Notes: generated from the sequence alone by a model not told the origin. Shown: positions 17,232 to 27,726, numbered from the stretch's first letter. The stretch is 64,000 bases of DNA from Acinetobacter calcoaceticus (GCF_016508255.1 NZ_JADVKT010000001.1:62001-126000); one strand, 5' to 3'. Translations and numbers: made by a program.

Positions 17232-18092
17232 ATGCGATTGATGAAGCATTCTTTATTATTTATTGCCTTAATGAGCACTACCTCTCTCTATGCCAACATT
17301 CCAATTGAGTCTCGCGGTTTAAGCCAAAATGATGGCAGTTCAACTAACACTTCTTCTAATAATGTATCAGTACCTAGTAACTTAAACTGGGAATTAATGC
17401 AAAAAAACCAACAATTAGAAAATGATGTACGTACCTTACGTGGTCAATTAGAAGAGCAATCAAACGATATTGAACAATTAAAAAAAGATTTATCTAATCG
17501 TTATACTGACCTAGATCAACGTTTAGAACTACTTAATCAGAAAGTCGACCCAGAAAGTGCACCATCAGATAATCCTGCGAACAGCAACACTCCTGCTACG
17601 GCAAGCACAGAAGCCTCCGCAGTAGATAACAAAGTAGTAAATGCCACTCAAACAAGCAGCTCCACCACTCCACCATCACAACCAGAAGCGTCTCAACCAC
17701 CTTCACAAAACCAGTCAAACTCAGTAGAGCTTGAAAAGGCAGCTTATACTGTAGCTTTAGATGCCTATAAGCAAGGTGGTGCCAAAAAAGCAATTGCTCC
17801 AATGCAAAACTTTATTAAAAATCATCCAAATAGTGTTTATACTGGAAATGCCTACTTTTGGTTAGCTGAATTTAATTTAGCAACTGATCCGGTAAACTAT
17901 AATGAAGCAAAAAAGAATTATAATGTAGTAGCAACTCGATATCCAAATTCTAGTAAAGCTCCCCGCGCCCTATATCAACTCTATAGCATTGCTAAAGATG
18001 TCGATAAAAATACAGCTTCAGCAAACCAATATAAAACTAAAATCTTGAGTCAGTATTCAAAATCTGAAGAAGCCAAATTTTTTAATAAATAA
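17232..18092 (+). CDS. cpoB: Tol-Pal cell division coordinator CpoB (YbgF)
   Basis: 286 residues. Signal peptide with cleavage after Tyr-Ala-Asn near residue 22, a coiled coil of about 60-100 (Asn-Asp-Val-Arg-Thr-Leu-Arg-Gly-Gln-Leu-Glu-Glu), a Ser/Thr/Pro/Gln-rich linker to about 165, then TPR repeats (Tyr-x-x-Ala-Leu-Asp-Ala-Tyr-Lys-Gln-Gly-Gly; Ala-Tyr-Phe-Trp-Leu-Ala-Glu). It is periplasmic and coordinates outer-membrane constriction with peptidoglycan synthesis. Unlike in enterobacteria it is not next to tol-pal here. Start could also be the ATG three codons later. Confidence 0.88.
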   Translation: MRLMKHSLLFIALMSTTSLYANIPIESRGLSQNDGSSTNTSSNNVSVPSNLNWELMQKNQQLENDVRTLRGQLEEQSNDIEQLKKDLSNRYTDLDQRLELLNQKVDPESAPSDNPANSNTPATASTEASAVDNKVVNATQTSSSTTPPSQPEASQPPSQNQSNSVELEKAAYTVALDAYKQGGAKKAIAPMQNFIKNHPNSVYTGNAYFWLAEFNLATDPVNYNEAKKNYNVVATRYPNSSKAPRALYQLYSIAKDVDKNTASANQYKTKILSQYSKSEEAKFFNK

Positions 18093-18107
18093 TAATTTAA
18101 AGAAAAA

Positions 18108-18139
18108 AAAAGACACTGCAATATGCAGTGTCTTTTTTT
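18108..18139. terminator. Bidirectional terminator, cpoB / lpxA
   Basis: AGACACTGCA and TGCAGTGTCT arms with a short AT loop, A-run before and T-run after. It closes cpoB and the long envelope operon on the opposite strand. Confidence 0.92.
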
Positions 18140-18150
18140 AATATATTCTC

Positions 18151-18939
18151 TTAGCGCACAATACCACGTTCTGACTGTTCAACAGAGTCAATCAATAATT
18201 GAGCTTCTGGAACACTCGGAAGAATATCATTTTTAATCTGCTCAACAGCTTGAACAGAGGTAAGCCCTGATTTAAAAATTAACTTATAAGCCTCTCTGAG
18301 GCCTTGAATTGTATTTTTAGACCAACCCTTTCTACGCATTCCTTCGATATTAATACCAAATGCATGAGCAGGATTACCAGAAGCCATAACGTAAGCTGGT
18401 ACATCCTTTAAAATTAGCGATGCGCCACCCACCATACTGTAAGAATCGATTTTACAGAATTGATGAATGCCAGAATTACCACCTACAATAACATGGTCAC
18501 CAATATGCACATGCCCAGCAATACCAACATTATTAGCAAAAATATTGTGATCACCTACAATACAGTCATGCGCAATATGCGTATTTACCATCAATAGGTT
18601 ATGACTACCTATCTTAGTTAATGCATTATCTTGCACAGTACCTCTATGTAAGCTGCAATGCTCGCGAATTAAATTATTGTTACCAATTTCAAGCCAGGTT
18701 TCTTCACCTTTGTATTTCAGGTCTTGGCATACCTCACCAACACTTGCAAATTGAAAGATCTCATTATTTTGGCCAATTCTGGTAAAACCACCTACTACCA
18801 CATGAGAATGTAATTTAGTACCAGCACCTATAGTCACTTGAGGACCAATGACACAATAAGGTCCTATTTGAACATCTGAAGCAATCACTGCAGATGGATC
18901 AATAATGGCGGTAGAATGGATTAAATCGTGATTGCTCAT
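18151..18939 (-). CDS. lpxA: UDP-N-acetylglucosamine acyltransferase
   Basis: 262 residues. Left-handed beta-helix of hexapeptide repeats over about residues 10-190, with the catalytic His in Asn-Thr-His-Ile-Ala-His-Asp-Cys, then an alpha-helical C-terminus. It catalyses the first step of lipid A synthesis. Its ATG overlaps the fabZ stop by 4 bp (18936-18939). lpxB, its usual neighbour, is absent. In A. baumannii, loss of lpxA, lpxC or lpxD gives colistin resistance; the frame here is intact. Confidence 0.97.
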   Translation of the reverse strand: MSNHDLIHSTAIIDPSAVIASDVQIGPYCVIGPQVTIGAGTKLHSHVVVGGFTRIGQNNEIFQFASVGEVCQDLKYKGEETWLEIGNNNLIREHCSLHRGTVQDNALTKIGSHNLLMVNTHIAHDCIVGDHNIFANNVGIAGHVHIGDHVIVGGNSGIHQFCKIDSYSMVGGASLILKDVPAYVMASGNPAHAFGINIEGMRRKGWSKNTIQGLREAYKLIFKSGLTSVQAVEQIKNDILPSVPEAQLLIDSVEQSERGIVR

Positions 18940-19421
18940 GCCTGCTCTGTTTTTTGGTGTGAAATCATAATCTCAGCGGTTGCTGCTACGATGCCGTCGA
19001 CGCTAGCTGTACAATTGTATTTGTAAATACCGCGCTTCTGCATTACCAACTCGGATTTTAATACAAGTTGGTCGCCTGCAACTACTTGTTTTTTAAATCT
19101 AACTCTTTCTGCACCAGCAAACAGGAACAAAGAACCTGGTTTTGGCGTTTCGTTGTTCATAATAAATCCTAGAACACCTGAAACTTGAGCTAGTGCTTCA
19201 ACAATTAGAACGCCAGGCATAATTGGATATTCTGGGAAATGTCCTTGTAGAAACTCTTCATTGATAGAAACATTCTTATAACCAACAATACTATTGTCAG
19301 TAACTTCAGTCACACGATCAACCAATAAGAATGGATAACGATGCGGCAAATATTGACGAATCGTTTGAATCTGCATTGGTAATTCAGGGATGGCAAATTT
19401 AGGTGTAGTTGACTCGGTCAT
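18936..19421 (-). CDS. fabZ: 3-hydroxyacyl-ACP dehydratase
   Basis: 161 residues, hot-dog fold. Motif Gln-Gly-His-Phe-Pro-x-x-Pro-Ile-Met-Pro-Gly-Val-Leu-x-x-Glu-Ala has the catalytic His and Glu. It dehydrates 3-hydroxyacyl-ACP in fatty acid synthesis and so competes with LpxA and LpxD for hydroxyacyl-ACP, which explains its place between them. 6 bp from lpxD. Confidence 0.97.
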   Translation of the reverse strand: MTESTTPKFAIPELPMQIQTIRQYLPHRYPFLLVDRVTEVTDNSIVGYKNVSINEEFLQGHFPEYPIMPGVLIVEALAQVSGVLGFIMNNETPKPGSLFLFAGAERVRFKKQVVAGDQLVLKSELVMQKRGIYKYNCTASVDGIVAATAEIMISHQKTEQA

Positions 19422-19427
19422 AATATT

Positions 19428-20498
19428 CTATTTACGCAAATTAAAGGTTGATTCAAGAGACTCTATTTGAGCTTGTATATGATCAAGTCGTTTAGTGATT
19501 TGGGTCAATGGCACATCTGCTAATTGTCGCAAGCGTACAATTGTCTTTTTCCAATGACTATTTTCAAATAACCCGATTCCAGAAGAATAAGTTCCAGCTA
19601 CAGAAATATTTTTTGTGACCATTGACATTGCAGTTAAAGTTACATTATCAGTGATATAAAGGTGCCCTGATACTCCACAAGCTCCACCTAGAATGCAGTT
19701 TTTGCCAATTTTAACACTACCTGCAACTCCACATTTAGCAGCGATAGCCGTATTTGAACCAATATGAACGTTATGTGCGATTTGCACAAGGTTATCAATA
19801 ATTACCCCATCTTCCAAAATTGTATCATCAAGTGCACCTCTATCAATACTACAATTTGATCCAATCCGAACATCATTTCCGATTAAAACTGAACCTAATT
19901 GAGCTATACGATGCCATTTGCCTTGATAAGGGGCAAAGCCAAAACCTTCCCCTCCAATCACAGTGCTGGAATGAATACGAACACGATCTTGTAATTTAGA
20001 ACCACCCGTAATAGTGACATGAGAGTCAATAAAACCATTTTTCCCAACTTCTACATTATCATCAAGCTTTGTATGGGATTGGATAACTGTATTATCACCT
20101 ACCACACAATTTTCGCCAATTACAACGTAATGACCGATATATGCTGTATCAGAAATAATCGCAGAAGGATGAATTTGAGCCGTACTCTCTATACCTACAG
20201 AAGTGATTTTTTTATCAAAAACATGAGTAAGTATGGCAAAAGCTAAATAAGGATTATCAACAATAATAAAATTTTGTTTATCGGGGAGTTGTTCTTTAAT
20301 GGGGCTTGTAACAATGTACGCACCCGCATGGCTAGCCTTTGCTTGAGCAATATACTTTTCGCCATTCACGAAAGCAATTTGATTAGTTTCAGCATTTTCT
20401 AAACTTGCTAAGTTTATAAATTGAAGATTACCTGTACCTACTAGCTCACCATTCACTAAGTGAGCTAGTTCATCTAAACGATAATATTGCACTGTCAT
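19428..20498 (-). CDS. lpxD: UDP-3-O-acylglucosamine N-acyltransferase
   Basis: 356 residues. N-terminal uridine-binding domain (about 1-100), hexapeptide beta-helix (about 105-310) with the catalytic His in Gln-Ile-Ala-His-Asn-Val-His, and a C-terminal helix. Third step of lipid A synthesis. Starts 4 bp after the skp stop in the same operon. Frame intact. Confidence 0.97.
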   Translation of the reverse strand: MTVQYYRLDELAHLVNGELVGTGNLQFINLASLENAETNQIAFVNGEKYIAQAKASHAGAYIVTSPIKEQLPDKQNFIIVDNPYLAFAILTHVFDKKITSVGIESTAQIHPSAIISDTAYIGHYVVIGENCVVGDNTVIQSHTKLDDNVEVGKNGFIDSHVTITGGSKLQDRVRIHSSTVIGGEGFGFAPYQGKWHRIAQLGSVLIGNDVRIGSNCSIDRGALDDTILEDGVIIDNLVQIAHNVHIGSNTAIAAKCGVAGSVKIGKNCILGGACGVSGHLYITDNVTLTAMSMVTKNISVAGTYSSGIGLFENSHWKKTIVRLRQLADVPLTQITKRLDHIQAQIESLESTFNLRK

Positions 20499-20502
20499 TA
20501 AT

Positions 20503-21003
20503 TTATTTCATTGAATTAACCTTTTGAATCATTTTATCAGTTAAATCATATTTAGCGTCATAGGCAACGGTTGAATTTTTATTCAAAATGAAGTCAAGAT
20601 TATTTTCTTTTCGTAATTGTTCAGCTGCTTGCTTCACACGATTCTCGAAAGTTGAATTCATTCCTTGCAAACTAGTTTGAACTTTAGTCTGCAAACCTTG
20701 TTGAGTTGAATTAAATTCATTAAGTTTTGTCTGATATTGTGCTTGAAGCTTTTTAATATCATCTTCTTTCATTTTTTGCCCCTGAGTTTGGGCTTGACGT
20801 TGAAGACCTTCTAATTCTTTACCCAGCTGCTCAAGACGAGTTGTTGTTGGCTTAACTGATTGATTTAAACTTGCGTTTTGTTGTTTCAAATAAGCACTAT
20901 TTTCTACAACTTTAGCCAGATCAATAACACCATAGCCAGCAGCATTAGTCATAGCAGAAACTGTCAGGCCTAGTCCTAACATTAATATATTTAATTTTTT
21001 CAT
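20503..21003 (-). CDS. skp: Periplasmic chaperone Skp (OmpH)
   Basis: 166 residues. Signal peptide with Ala-Met-Thr-Asn-Ala-Ala cleavage near residue 22, then a long coiled coil rich in Gln and Lys (about 45-130), the Skp tentacle. It holds unfolded outer-membrane proteins for BamA, whose gene is directly upstream (40 bp). Confidence 0.92.
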   Translation of the reverse strand: MKKLNILMLGLGLTVSAMTNAAGYGVIDLAKVVENSAYLKQQNASLNQSVKPTTTRLEQLGKELEGLQRQAQTQGQKMKEDDIKKLQAQYQTKLNEFNSTQQGLQTKVQTSLQGMNSTFENRVKQAAEQLRKENNLDFILNKNSTVAYDAKYDLTDKMIQKVNSMK

Positions 21004-21043
21004 TTAAATTTGTGTCCTTATTTCATGTTTAGTCAAGTCGTAC

Positions 21044-23554
21044 TTAGAAAGTACGACCGATTTCAAATTGGATTTCTTTGGTTTTATCACCAGGCTTTTC
21101 ATTTAATGGGTATGCATAGCTAAGTGATAATGGTCCAATCATGGTAATCCATGTAAAACCTACCCCTACGCTATAACGCATGTTACCCAAGTCGAAACCA
21201 TAGTTATCTTCACAGTATTTTTTAGCGTCTGGAATTTGCTGACCATTCATTATCATAGAATAAGAACGAACGTCACACTTAGTATCAAATACTTGACCGC
21301 CTTCAGCAAAAATTACTGGTCTAACTTGACGAGTCCAGTCACCTTTAAAAGGTAATGGTAGAGCTAACTCAGTACCAAACTGCACTAGAGCGTTACCACC
21401 TACATCCTCTGGTGAAGAATCATCTTTACCTTCTTCTTGTAAATTTACACTTGAATATTTCGGCCCCAGGGTACTGTTATCATAACCACGGACAGAGCCA
21501 TAACCGCCCGCATAGAAGTTTTTATAGAATGGCAAATCATTACCATAGCCAAGTTTACCATAGCCACGCAACACAAAACCTTTACTACCAATAGGGAAAA
21601 ATGCCTGAGCATCATAAGTCGCTTTTTGATAGTCAACATCACTACCTGGCAAACCAATTTCCAGACCTACTCGATGTGACATACCTGACGTTGGGAAAAT
21701 CGGACGGTTTAATGTGTTATATGACCAACCTAAGTTTAAGTTATAAGTAAAGAACTCACCTTCAAATGCACTGCCATAAGGCTTAGAAGTTTGTCCATCT
21801 GGGCAATTATATAAACCAGTTGTCTTATCTTGAACAAGGTCAACAAGGCAGTAAGTGCTGGTTGAAGTAGTTTTTCCACCATTTTTTAACAAGTAGTCAC
21901 GTACATAAGTAGATACGTACGCACCTGTTGTCACCTTCGTATTATCAATACCTAAAGAAGCACTTAAGCTCTGATTTTCATCAATTGGATAACCAAAACT
22001 TAAACTACCACCAAAACTATCAGTAACATAGTTGTTAACGTTATAGTTATCATTAAGTTTAGTCTTACGGTAATAAACATTATAACCGCGACTTACCCCA
22101 TCAATTGTAAAGTAAGGATCTGTAACACTTAAGTTATAGTAATCTTGAGTTTCCGAACGAGACAAATCAATCGCAACGCGGTTACCCGTTCCCATAAAGT
22201 TAGTTTGACTCAAACCTGCCTGGAACGTGATACCACCACTTTGTGAGTAACCTACAGCTAATGTTGTAGTTCCAGAATGTTGTTCTTCAACATTTACGTT
22301 TAAATCCACCTGATCTGGTGAGTTTGGAATACGAGCTGGCTTAATATCAACAGTTTTAAAAAATCCTGTACGCTCTAAACGAACCTTAGATAAATCAATT
22401 TTTTCATTACTGGCTAAAGCGCCTTCCATTTGACGCATTTCACGACGTAATACTTCATCGGCAGTTTTACTGTTCCCTGTAAAGTTGATACGACGTACAG
22501 TGACTTGCTGACCTGGGTTTACATAGTAATTTAAGTCAACAACCCCTGTGTCATTATTAATTTGCGGAACAATATTCACATCAGCAAAGTAATAACCAGC
22601 ATTACCATATTTACGCAATAATAATTGCTTAACGGCATTTACTTTTTCTTGAGAATAAGTATCGCCATCTTTATAAATTTTTAAAGCTTGTAATTCTTCT
22701 GGTTTATAAAGTGCATCGCCCAAAAATTTGGTTTGTCCAAATTTAAATTGGCTACCTTCATCTACAGCAACTTCAATAAAGATATTCTTTTTATCTTCAC
22801 TAATATTAAGCTGTGAGTTATTGATATGGAAATTAATATAACCCTTATTAAGATACATAGCGCGTAAAGCTTCAAGGCTTGCAGCCATTTTCTCTCGCGC
22901 ATAACGGTCATTACGAGTTACAATAGAAGACCAACCACTTTCTTTAAGTGCAAAGGCTTGTTTAATTTCACTATCTTTAAAAACAGTATTACCAATAATA
23001 TTGATATTAAAAACTTTAGCCGCAGTACCTTCATTAAAATTTAATTTAAGTTCAACACGGTTATTTGGACGCGCTATCGTATCAACAGTTACATCAGCAT
23101 CGTAACGGCCCTGCTGGGTATATTGCTGCTCTAATTCGGTTTCAATTGTTTGTAAAGCTGATTTCTTAAAAACTTCCCCTTCAGCAATTCCCATTTTTTT
23201 GAGGCCTTGTTCTAATGCCTCTTTAGGAATAAGTTTATTACCCTTAAATTCAAGTTTTGAAATAATTGGGCGCTCTACGACATTAAAAACTAAAGTATCG
23301 TTATCTCTTGATGCCTTAATATCGTCAAAAAGTCCAGTGGCATACAATGTTCGAATTGCTTCTGCGATCATCGGTTCATTAACGCGATCGCCACTGTTGA
23401 TTGGCAACATGGTATAAACATTTGCAGGTGTAAGACGGACCAAGCCATCTACGCGAATATCTCGAACAACGAAATCATCAGCTGCATATGCTTGTTGTAC
23501 CGCTGCCATAGCGCTAACAAGTGCCAAAGGCATTAAAAAATGTGTGTGCCGCAT
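21044..23554 (-). CDS. bamA: Outer membrane assembly factor BamA
   Basis: 836 residues. Signal peptide cleaved near Ala-Tyr-Ala at residue 24, five POTRA domains (about 25-425), then the 16-strand barrel with the Val-Arg-Gly-Tyr lid-lock motif near residue 690 and a terminal Phe (Ile-Gly-Arg-Thr-Phe). Cys residues in barrel loops are probably disulphide-bonded. Central subunit of the BAM complex. Between rseP and skp, the standard order. Confidence 0.97.
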   Translation of the reverse strand: MRHTHFLMPLALVSAMAAVQQAYAADDFVVRDIRVDGLVRLTPANVYTMLPINSGDRVNEPMIAEAIRTLYATGLFDDIKASRDNDTLVFNVVERPIISKLEFKGNKLIPKEALEQGLKKMGIAEGEVFKKSALQTIETELEQQYTQQGRYDADVTVDTIARPNNRVELKLNFNEGTAAKVFNINIIGNTVFKDSEIKQAFALKESGWSSIVTRNDRYAREKMAASLEALRAMYLNKGYINFHINNSQLNISEDKKNIFIEVAVDEGSQFKFGQTKFLGDALYKPEELQALKIYKDGDTYSQEKVNAVKQLLLRKYGNAGYYFADVNIVPQINNDTGVVDLNYYVNPGQQVTVRRINFTGNSKTADEVLRREMRQMEGALASNEKIDLSKVRLERTGFFKTVDIKPARIPNSPDQVDLNVNVEEQHSGTTTLAVGYSQSGGITFQAGLSQTNFMGTGNRVAIDLSRSETQDYYNLSVTDPYFTIDGVSRGYNVYYRKTKLNDNYNVNNYVTDSFGGSLSFGYPIDENQSLSASLGIDNTKVTTGAYVSTYVRDYLLKNGGKTTSTSTYCLVDLVQDKTTGLYNCPDGQTSKPYGSAFEGEFFTYNLNLGWSYNTLNRPIFPTSGMSHRVGLEIGLPGSDVDYQKATYDAQAFFPIGSKGFVLRGYGKLGYGNDLPFYKNFYAGGYGSVRGYDNSTLGPKYSSVNLQEEGKDDSSPEDVGGNALVQFGTELALPLPFKGDWTRQVRPVIFAEGGQVFDTKCDVRSYSMIMNGQQIPDAKKYCEDNYGFDLGNMRYSVGVGFTWITMIGPLSLSYAYPLNEKPGDKTKEIQFEIGRTF

Positions 23555-23591
23555 GCCAGTTTTTTCCAGTAAGTTATAAATCCATATACGT

Positions 23592-24947
23592 TTACAAACG
23601 CATAAAATCGTTAAATAGAGCCAAAAGCATCATACTACCGAGCAGTACCATACCAATTTTTAGACCAAACATTTGTATTTGTTCAGAAACAGGCTTCCCA
23701 CGAATAGCTTCAATAATGTAATAAACCAGATGTCCACCATCTAACATTGGAATTGGTAATAAATTTAAAATTCCAAGACTTACACTCATTAAAGCCATAA
23801 ATGAGATAAAAGTCTGCCATCCCATTTCTGCACTTTGTCCCGCTACTTTCGCAATTGTAATCGGTCCAGAAAGATTCTCTAAACCAATTAAACCCTTAAC
23901 CATTTTTACTATTGAACTCAATATCATGCTAGAGATTTGACCAGTTTTATCTAGTGACATCTCGAAAGCTTGTATTGGAGTATATTGAATTGTTTGCTTA
24001 TATTCGTCAGGAATTGTAATTTTTCCTGCATCACTTTTCACGCCCAAGACACCACTCACTTGCCCCATGTTATCCCTTTTCCCTTGAGGCATAACTTGCA
24101 AATGAACTATTTGACCATTACGCAACACATCAATATTGAGTAATTTTTCTGGAGAATGTTGTACTACCTCTACAACATCAAACCAGTCTTTCATTGCCTG
24201 GCCATTAATTGAAGCAATACGGTCACCTACTTTCACCCCTTGGCGAATTGCAGCTCCATCTTGAGTCAATTCAGTGACAACAGCCGGAATAACCGGACGA
24301 TATGGTAAAAAACCTAATACATCTAAAGCTGATTCATTTTGATTTTTTAAGAAGTCTTTAATCGGTAAAACAATATTTTTTTCAGTACCTGCACGGTCTA
24401 CATCAATATTTACACTACCAGTTTCACCTACTCGATCAATCAAAGCAAAATTAAGCTTTTCCCAAGTTTGTATTTCTTTTCCATCAACTGCAATGACCTT
24501 GTCACCTACTTGCATTTGTGCAGTTGCTGCTGGTGAGTTTGGTATAACTTTACCTACTCTAGTGTTTAGCTGTTCTTGTGCAGGTAAAAATAGAATCCAG
24601 AAAAGTAAGACAGCAAAAATCAAGTTTATTAAAGGACCTGCTGCAACAATTGCTATACGTTTCCATGGTTTTTGACGGTTAAATGCATAAGGTAAGTCCT
24701 GCTCTGCAACATTACCTTCACGCTCATCGAGCATTTTTACATAGCCACCCAATGGCAAAGCTGAAAGCTGGTATTTGATTCCAGATTTTTTTGATGTCCA
24801 TTTGAGTAATGTAGGTCCAAAACCAATAGAATATACTAAAACCTTTACACCTAATTTTCGTGCAACCCAATAATGGCCGAACTCATGGATTGCAATTAAA
24901 GGACCAAGTAAAAGAGCCGCTGCTGCAATCATAAATAATGCGTTCAT
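23592..24947 (-). CDS. rseP: Site-2 protease RseP
   Basis: 451 residues. Zinc motif His-Glu-Phe-Gly-His at 21-25 in the first membrane helix, two PDZ domains (about 115-190 and 205-285), and Leu-Asp-Gly-Gly-His in a late helix. It cleaves membrane substrates within the bilayer, classically anti-sigma factor RseA. Starts 1 bp after dxr ends. Confidence 0.95.
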   Translation of the reverse strand: MNALFMIAAAALLLGPLIAIHEFGHYWVARKLGVKVLVYSIGFGPTLLKWTSKKSGIKYQLSALPLGGYVKMLDEREGNVAEQDLPYAFNRQKPWKRIAIVAAGPLINLIFAVLLFWILFLPAQEQLNTRVGKVIPNSPAATAQMQVGDKVIAVDGKEIQTWEKLNFALIDRVGETGSVNIDVDRAGTEKNIVLPIKDFLKNQNESALDVLGFLPYRPVIPAVVTELTQDGAAIRQGVKVGDRIASINGQAMKDWFDVVEVVQHSPEKLLNIDVLRNGQIVHLQVMPQGKRDNMGQVSGVLGVKSDAGKITIPDEYKQTIQYTPIQAFEMSLDKTGQISSMILSSIVKMVKGLIGLENLSGPITIAKVAGQSAEMGWQTFISFMALMSVSLGILNLLPIPMLDGGHLVYYIIEAIRGKPVSEQIQMFGLKIGMVLLGSMMLLALFNDFMRL

Positions 24948-24948
24948 T

Positions 24949-26145
24949 TCAGCCTCCTATACTTGATATATATTGCTGTGCAACATGTCGTGCTATTTCA
25001 TCTTTATCTAAAATGCACTCAATATTTTCAGCAACTGAATTTTCCAATTTTTGCAAAGTATGCTCTACCACTTGTGGGATATTTGTAAATCCAATCTGTT
25101 CCTTTAAAAATGCAGCAACAGCAATTTCATTTGCAGCATTTAAAATAGTAGGTGCCAAACCTCCCGCACGCATTGCTTGACGAGCCAAATCAAGTGCTGG
25201 GAATTTTTGAATATCTGGAGCCTGAAAATTGAGCTGAGAATATTCAAATAAATTTAAAGCAGGAACACTCGTCTGTAAACGCTCAGGCCATGCTAAAGCA
25301 TGTGCAATTGGCGTACACATATCAGGATTACCCATTTGTGCCAATGTTGAGCCATCTACGTATTGCACCATAGAATGAATAATACTTTGTGGGTGGACAA
25401 CAACTGTAACAAAATGTTCCGATATTGAAAACAAATGGCACGCCTCAATCAACTCTAATCCTTTATTCATAAGAGTAGCTGAGTCAACAGAGATTTTTTG
25501 TCCCATAGACCAATTAGGATGCTTACAAGCTTGCTGAGGAGTAACTTCTTTTAATTGCTCTAAAGAATGATTTAAAAAAGGGCCACCAGAGGCTGTTAAT
25601 AATATTCTGGATACACCCTGCTGCGGCTGCCCATTTCTTTCGGCTTCTAAATAATTATGAGGCAATGACTGAAAAATAGCATTGTGTTCGGAATCTACTG
25701 GTAATAACAACGCCTGATGATCACGTGCTGCTTGCATCATGATTTCACCCGACATAACCAAAGCTTCTTTATTCGCCAACAATACACGTTTACCAGCTTT
25801 CACAGCAGCCAATGTAGGCAACAAGCCTGCAGCGCCAACAATTGCTGCCATAACAACATCAACATCTGGATGTGAAGCAATGCTTACCAGACCTTGCTGA
25901 CCCACCAAAATTTCAATATTTTGTAATTTATTATGCGCAATTAAAGCTGTTAATTCGACAACTTTTTGCTCAGGAACAACCACGACTTTTGGCTGGAACT
26001 GTTTACAAATTTCAACTAGCTCAGAAATTCGGCTATGAGCTGAAATCGCAAACACTGAATACTTATCAGGATGTTGATTTAAAATTTTTAAGGTACTTTG
26101 ACCAATGGAACCGGTTACACCCAATATGCAAACAGATTGTGTCAT
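24949..26145 (-). CDS. dxr: 1-deoxy-D-xylulose 5-phosphate reductoisomerase
   Basis: 398 residues. NADPH motif Gly-Val-Thr-Gly-Ser-Ile-Gly at the N-terminus, metal-binding Pro-Val-Asp-Ser-Glu-His, and the flexible loop Pro-Asn-Trp-Ser-Met-Gly. Second step of the MEP isoprenoid pathway, feeding undecaprenyl synthesis by UppS in the same operon. Also called ispC. Confidence 0.97.
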   Translation of the reverse strand: MTQSVCILGVTGSIGQSTLKILNQHPDKYSVFAISAHSRISELVEICKQFQPKVVVVPEQKVVELTALIAHNKLQNIEILVGQQGLVSIASHPDVDVVMAAIVGAAGLLPTLAAVKAGKRVLLANKEALVMSGEIMMQAARDHQALLLPVDSEHNAIFQSLPHNYLEAERNGQPQQGVSRILLTASGGPFLNHSLEQLKEVTPQQACKHPNWSMGQKISVDSATLMNKGLELIEACHLFSISEHFVTVVVHPQSIIHSMVQYVDGSTLAQMGNPDMCTPIAHALAWPERLQTSVPALNLFEYSQLNFQAPDIQKFPALDLARQAMRAGGLAPTILNAANEIAVAAFLKEQIGFTNIPQVVEHTLQKLENSVAENIECILDKDEIARHVAQQYISSIGG

Positions 26146-26970
26146 CTATAAATCTACACCAATAAGTTTTAATATATACATTCCCGTTGCAAAGATCGGG
26201 GCTGCAGCAAGTAAAGAATCAATACGGTCTAAAACACCACCATGACCAGGCAGAACACGGCCAGAATCTTTAATACCGGCACGACGTTTAATCATTGATT
26301 CAAATAAATCACCCAAAACTGAACCAAATACTGTAATTAACGACAATACAAGAAACAGAATTTGCTGAATTAAAGTTAAATTTAGATAATGATATTGCAC
26401 AACTAACATTATTACTACGGTCGTAATAACACCACCATACAAACCTTCTACTGATTTATTAGGGCTTACTGTCGGAGCTAGTTTTCTTTTTCCAAATTTT
26501 CGACCAACAAAGTAAGCACCACTATCTGCACCCCATACGAGCAAGAAGAGATACATTAACCACCATGGTGAACTTTGCCATACTACAAAAATTGACGTTA
26601 CTGCAGCACAGACTAATATTATGCCAATTATATATAACGTCGCGTTATACCAGCCATCAAATTCAGGAAATGATTTGACCCAATATACACTTACAATCCA
26701 TGTCAAAATGGAAGCAGACCACAAGATTAATGCAATATCATGGAAAAATAAGGCAACACCTGAAACAAATGCAACAAGCAGACCATAGCACCAAGCTTTG
26801 GGTTTTACAGCATTTACAGTTTCGCGAGGCATCAACTTATACCACTCATACCCTGCAACCCCTGCTGCAACAATCATAAGAACCAACATTGGATAATGTG
26901 ATTGCGTAGCAAACATACAGCCTAAAACAACTGCAACAAGTACCAATGCGGTAACAATCCGCTCTAACAT
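26146..26970 (-). CDS. cdsA: Phosphatidate cytidylyltransferase
   Basis: 274 residues, about 8 membrane helices. Signature Ser-Met-Ile-Lys-Arg-x(5)-Asp-Ser-x(4)-Pro-Gly-His-Gly-Gly-x-x-Asp-Arg-x-Asp near the C-terminus. It makes CDP-diacylglycerol for phospholipids in the inner membrane. It abuts dxr and overlaps uppS by one base. Confidence 0.96.
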   Translation of the reverse strand: MLERIVTALVLVAVVLGCMFATQSHYPMLVLMIVAAGVAGYEWYKLMPRETVNAVKPKAWCYGLLVAFVSGVALFFHDIALILWSASILTWIVSVYWVKSFPEFDGWYNATLYIIGIILVCAAVTSIFVVWQSSPWWLMYLFLLVWGADSGAYFVGRKFGKRKLAPTVSPNKSVEGLYGGVITTVVIMLVVQYHYLNLTLIQQILFLVLSLITVFGSVLGDLFESMIKRRAGIKDSGRVLPGHGGVLDRIDSLLAAAPIFATGMYILKLIGVDL

Positions 26971-27722
26971 TATAAATTCTCTATTTTCTCTTGCTGAATT
27001 TGTTCAGATGTTTTACCAAAACGACGTTCACGCCCTGAAAAAACATTCAATGCATGATCGAACTCTTTTACTGTAAATTCTGGCCATAAAGCTTCCGTAA
27101 AATACAGTTCCGCATAAGCTGCTTGCCATAACAAGAAATTAGATATGCGGTAATCTCCGCCTGTACGGATTAATAAATCCACAGGTGGCAGATCGTTTAG
27201 ACTGACATATTTTTCGAACAAATCAACATTTATTTGATCAGCACTAAATTCACCACGGGAAACAGCCTCTGCAACCTGTTTTGCTGCATTTGCAATGTCC
27301 CACATCCCACCATAGCTTATTGCAATAGTTAGGGTCATAGTGTCATGGTGTGCTGTCTGTTGCTCTGCATCTTCCATTAAAGCAACTAAGTGTGAGGATA
27401 ATCGGGAACGATCACCTATAAAACGCAAAGCAATATTAAATTTCTTCATGCGAGGAATTTGCTCGTGAATACTTTCTTCCAGAAGCATCATAAGCAGATC
27501 GACTTCATACTGCGGTCGATTCCAATTTTCACTTGAAAATGCAAAAACAGTTAGAGCACGGATACCAGTTTTTTTACAATGTTCAACGATAGGATCAAGA
27601 ACATTTTTACCCTCCCGATGCCCATCACCCTTTTGCATTTGATTTTTTTTTGCAAAGCGGTTGTTGCCATCCATAATGATGGCAACATGCTTGGGAAGAT
27701 GATACTCTTCAGAATCGGTCAT
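26970..27722 (-). CDS. uppS: Undecaprenyl diphosphate synthase
   Basis: 250 residues, cis-prenyltransferase. The P-loop motif reads Ile-Met-Asp-Gly-Asn-Asn-Arg-Phe-Ala-Lys-Lys where most homologues have Asn-Gly-Arg-Trp-Ala, and the later motif is Arg-Thr-Gly-Gly-Asp-Tyr-Arg-Ile-Ser-Asn where Glu-Gln-Arg is usual. The catalytic Asp, the substrate Arg and the Gly-His are kept, and Phe-Ser-Ser-Glu-Asn-Trp is standard, so activity is expected. It supplies the lipid carrier for peptidoglycan and O-glycan synthesis. Confidence 0.93.
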   Translation of the reverse strand: MTDSEEYHLPKHVAIIMDGNNRFAKKNQMQKGDGHREGKNVLDPIVEHCKKTGIRALTVFAFSSENWNRPQYEVDLLMMLLEESIHEQIPRMKKFNIALRFIGDRSRLSSHLVALMEDAEQQTAHHDTMTLTIAISYGGMWDIANAAKQVAEAVSRGEFSADQINVDLFEKYVSLNDLPPVDLLIRTGGDYRISNFLLWQAAYAELYFTEALWPEFTVKEFDHALNVFSGRERRFGKTSEQIQQEKIENL

Positions 27723-27726
27723 AAAA

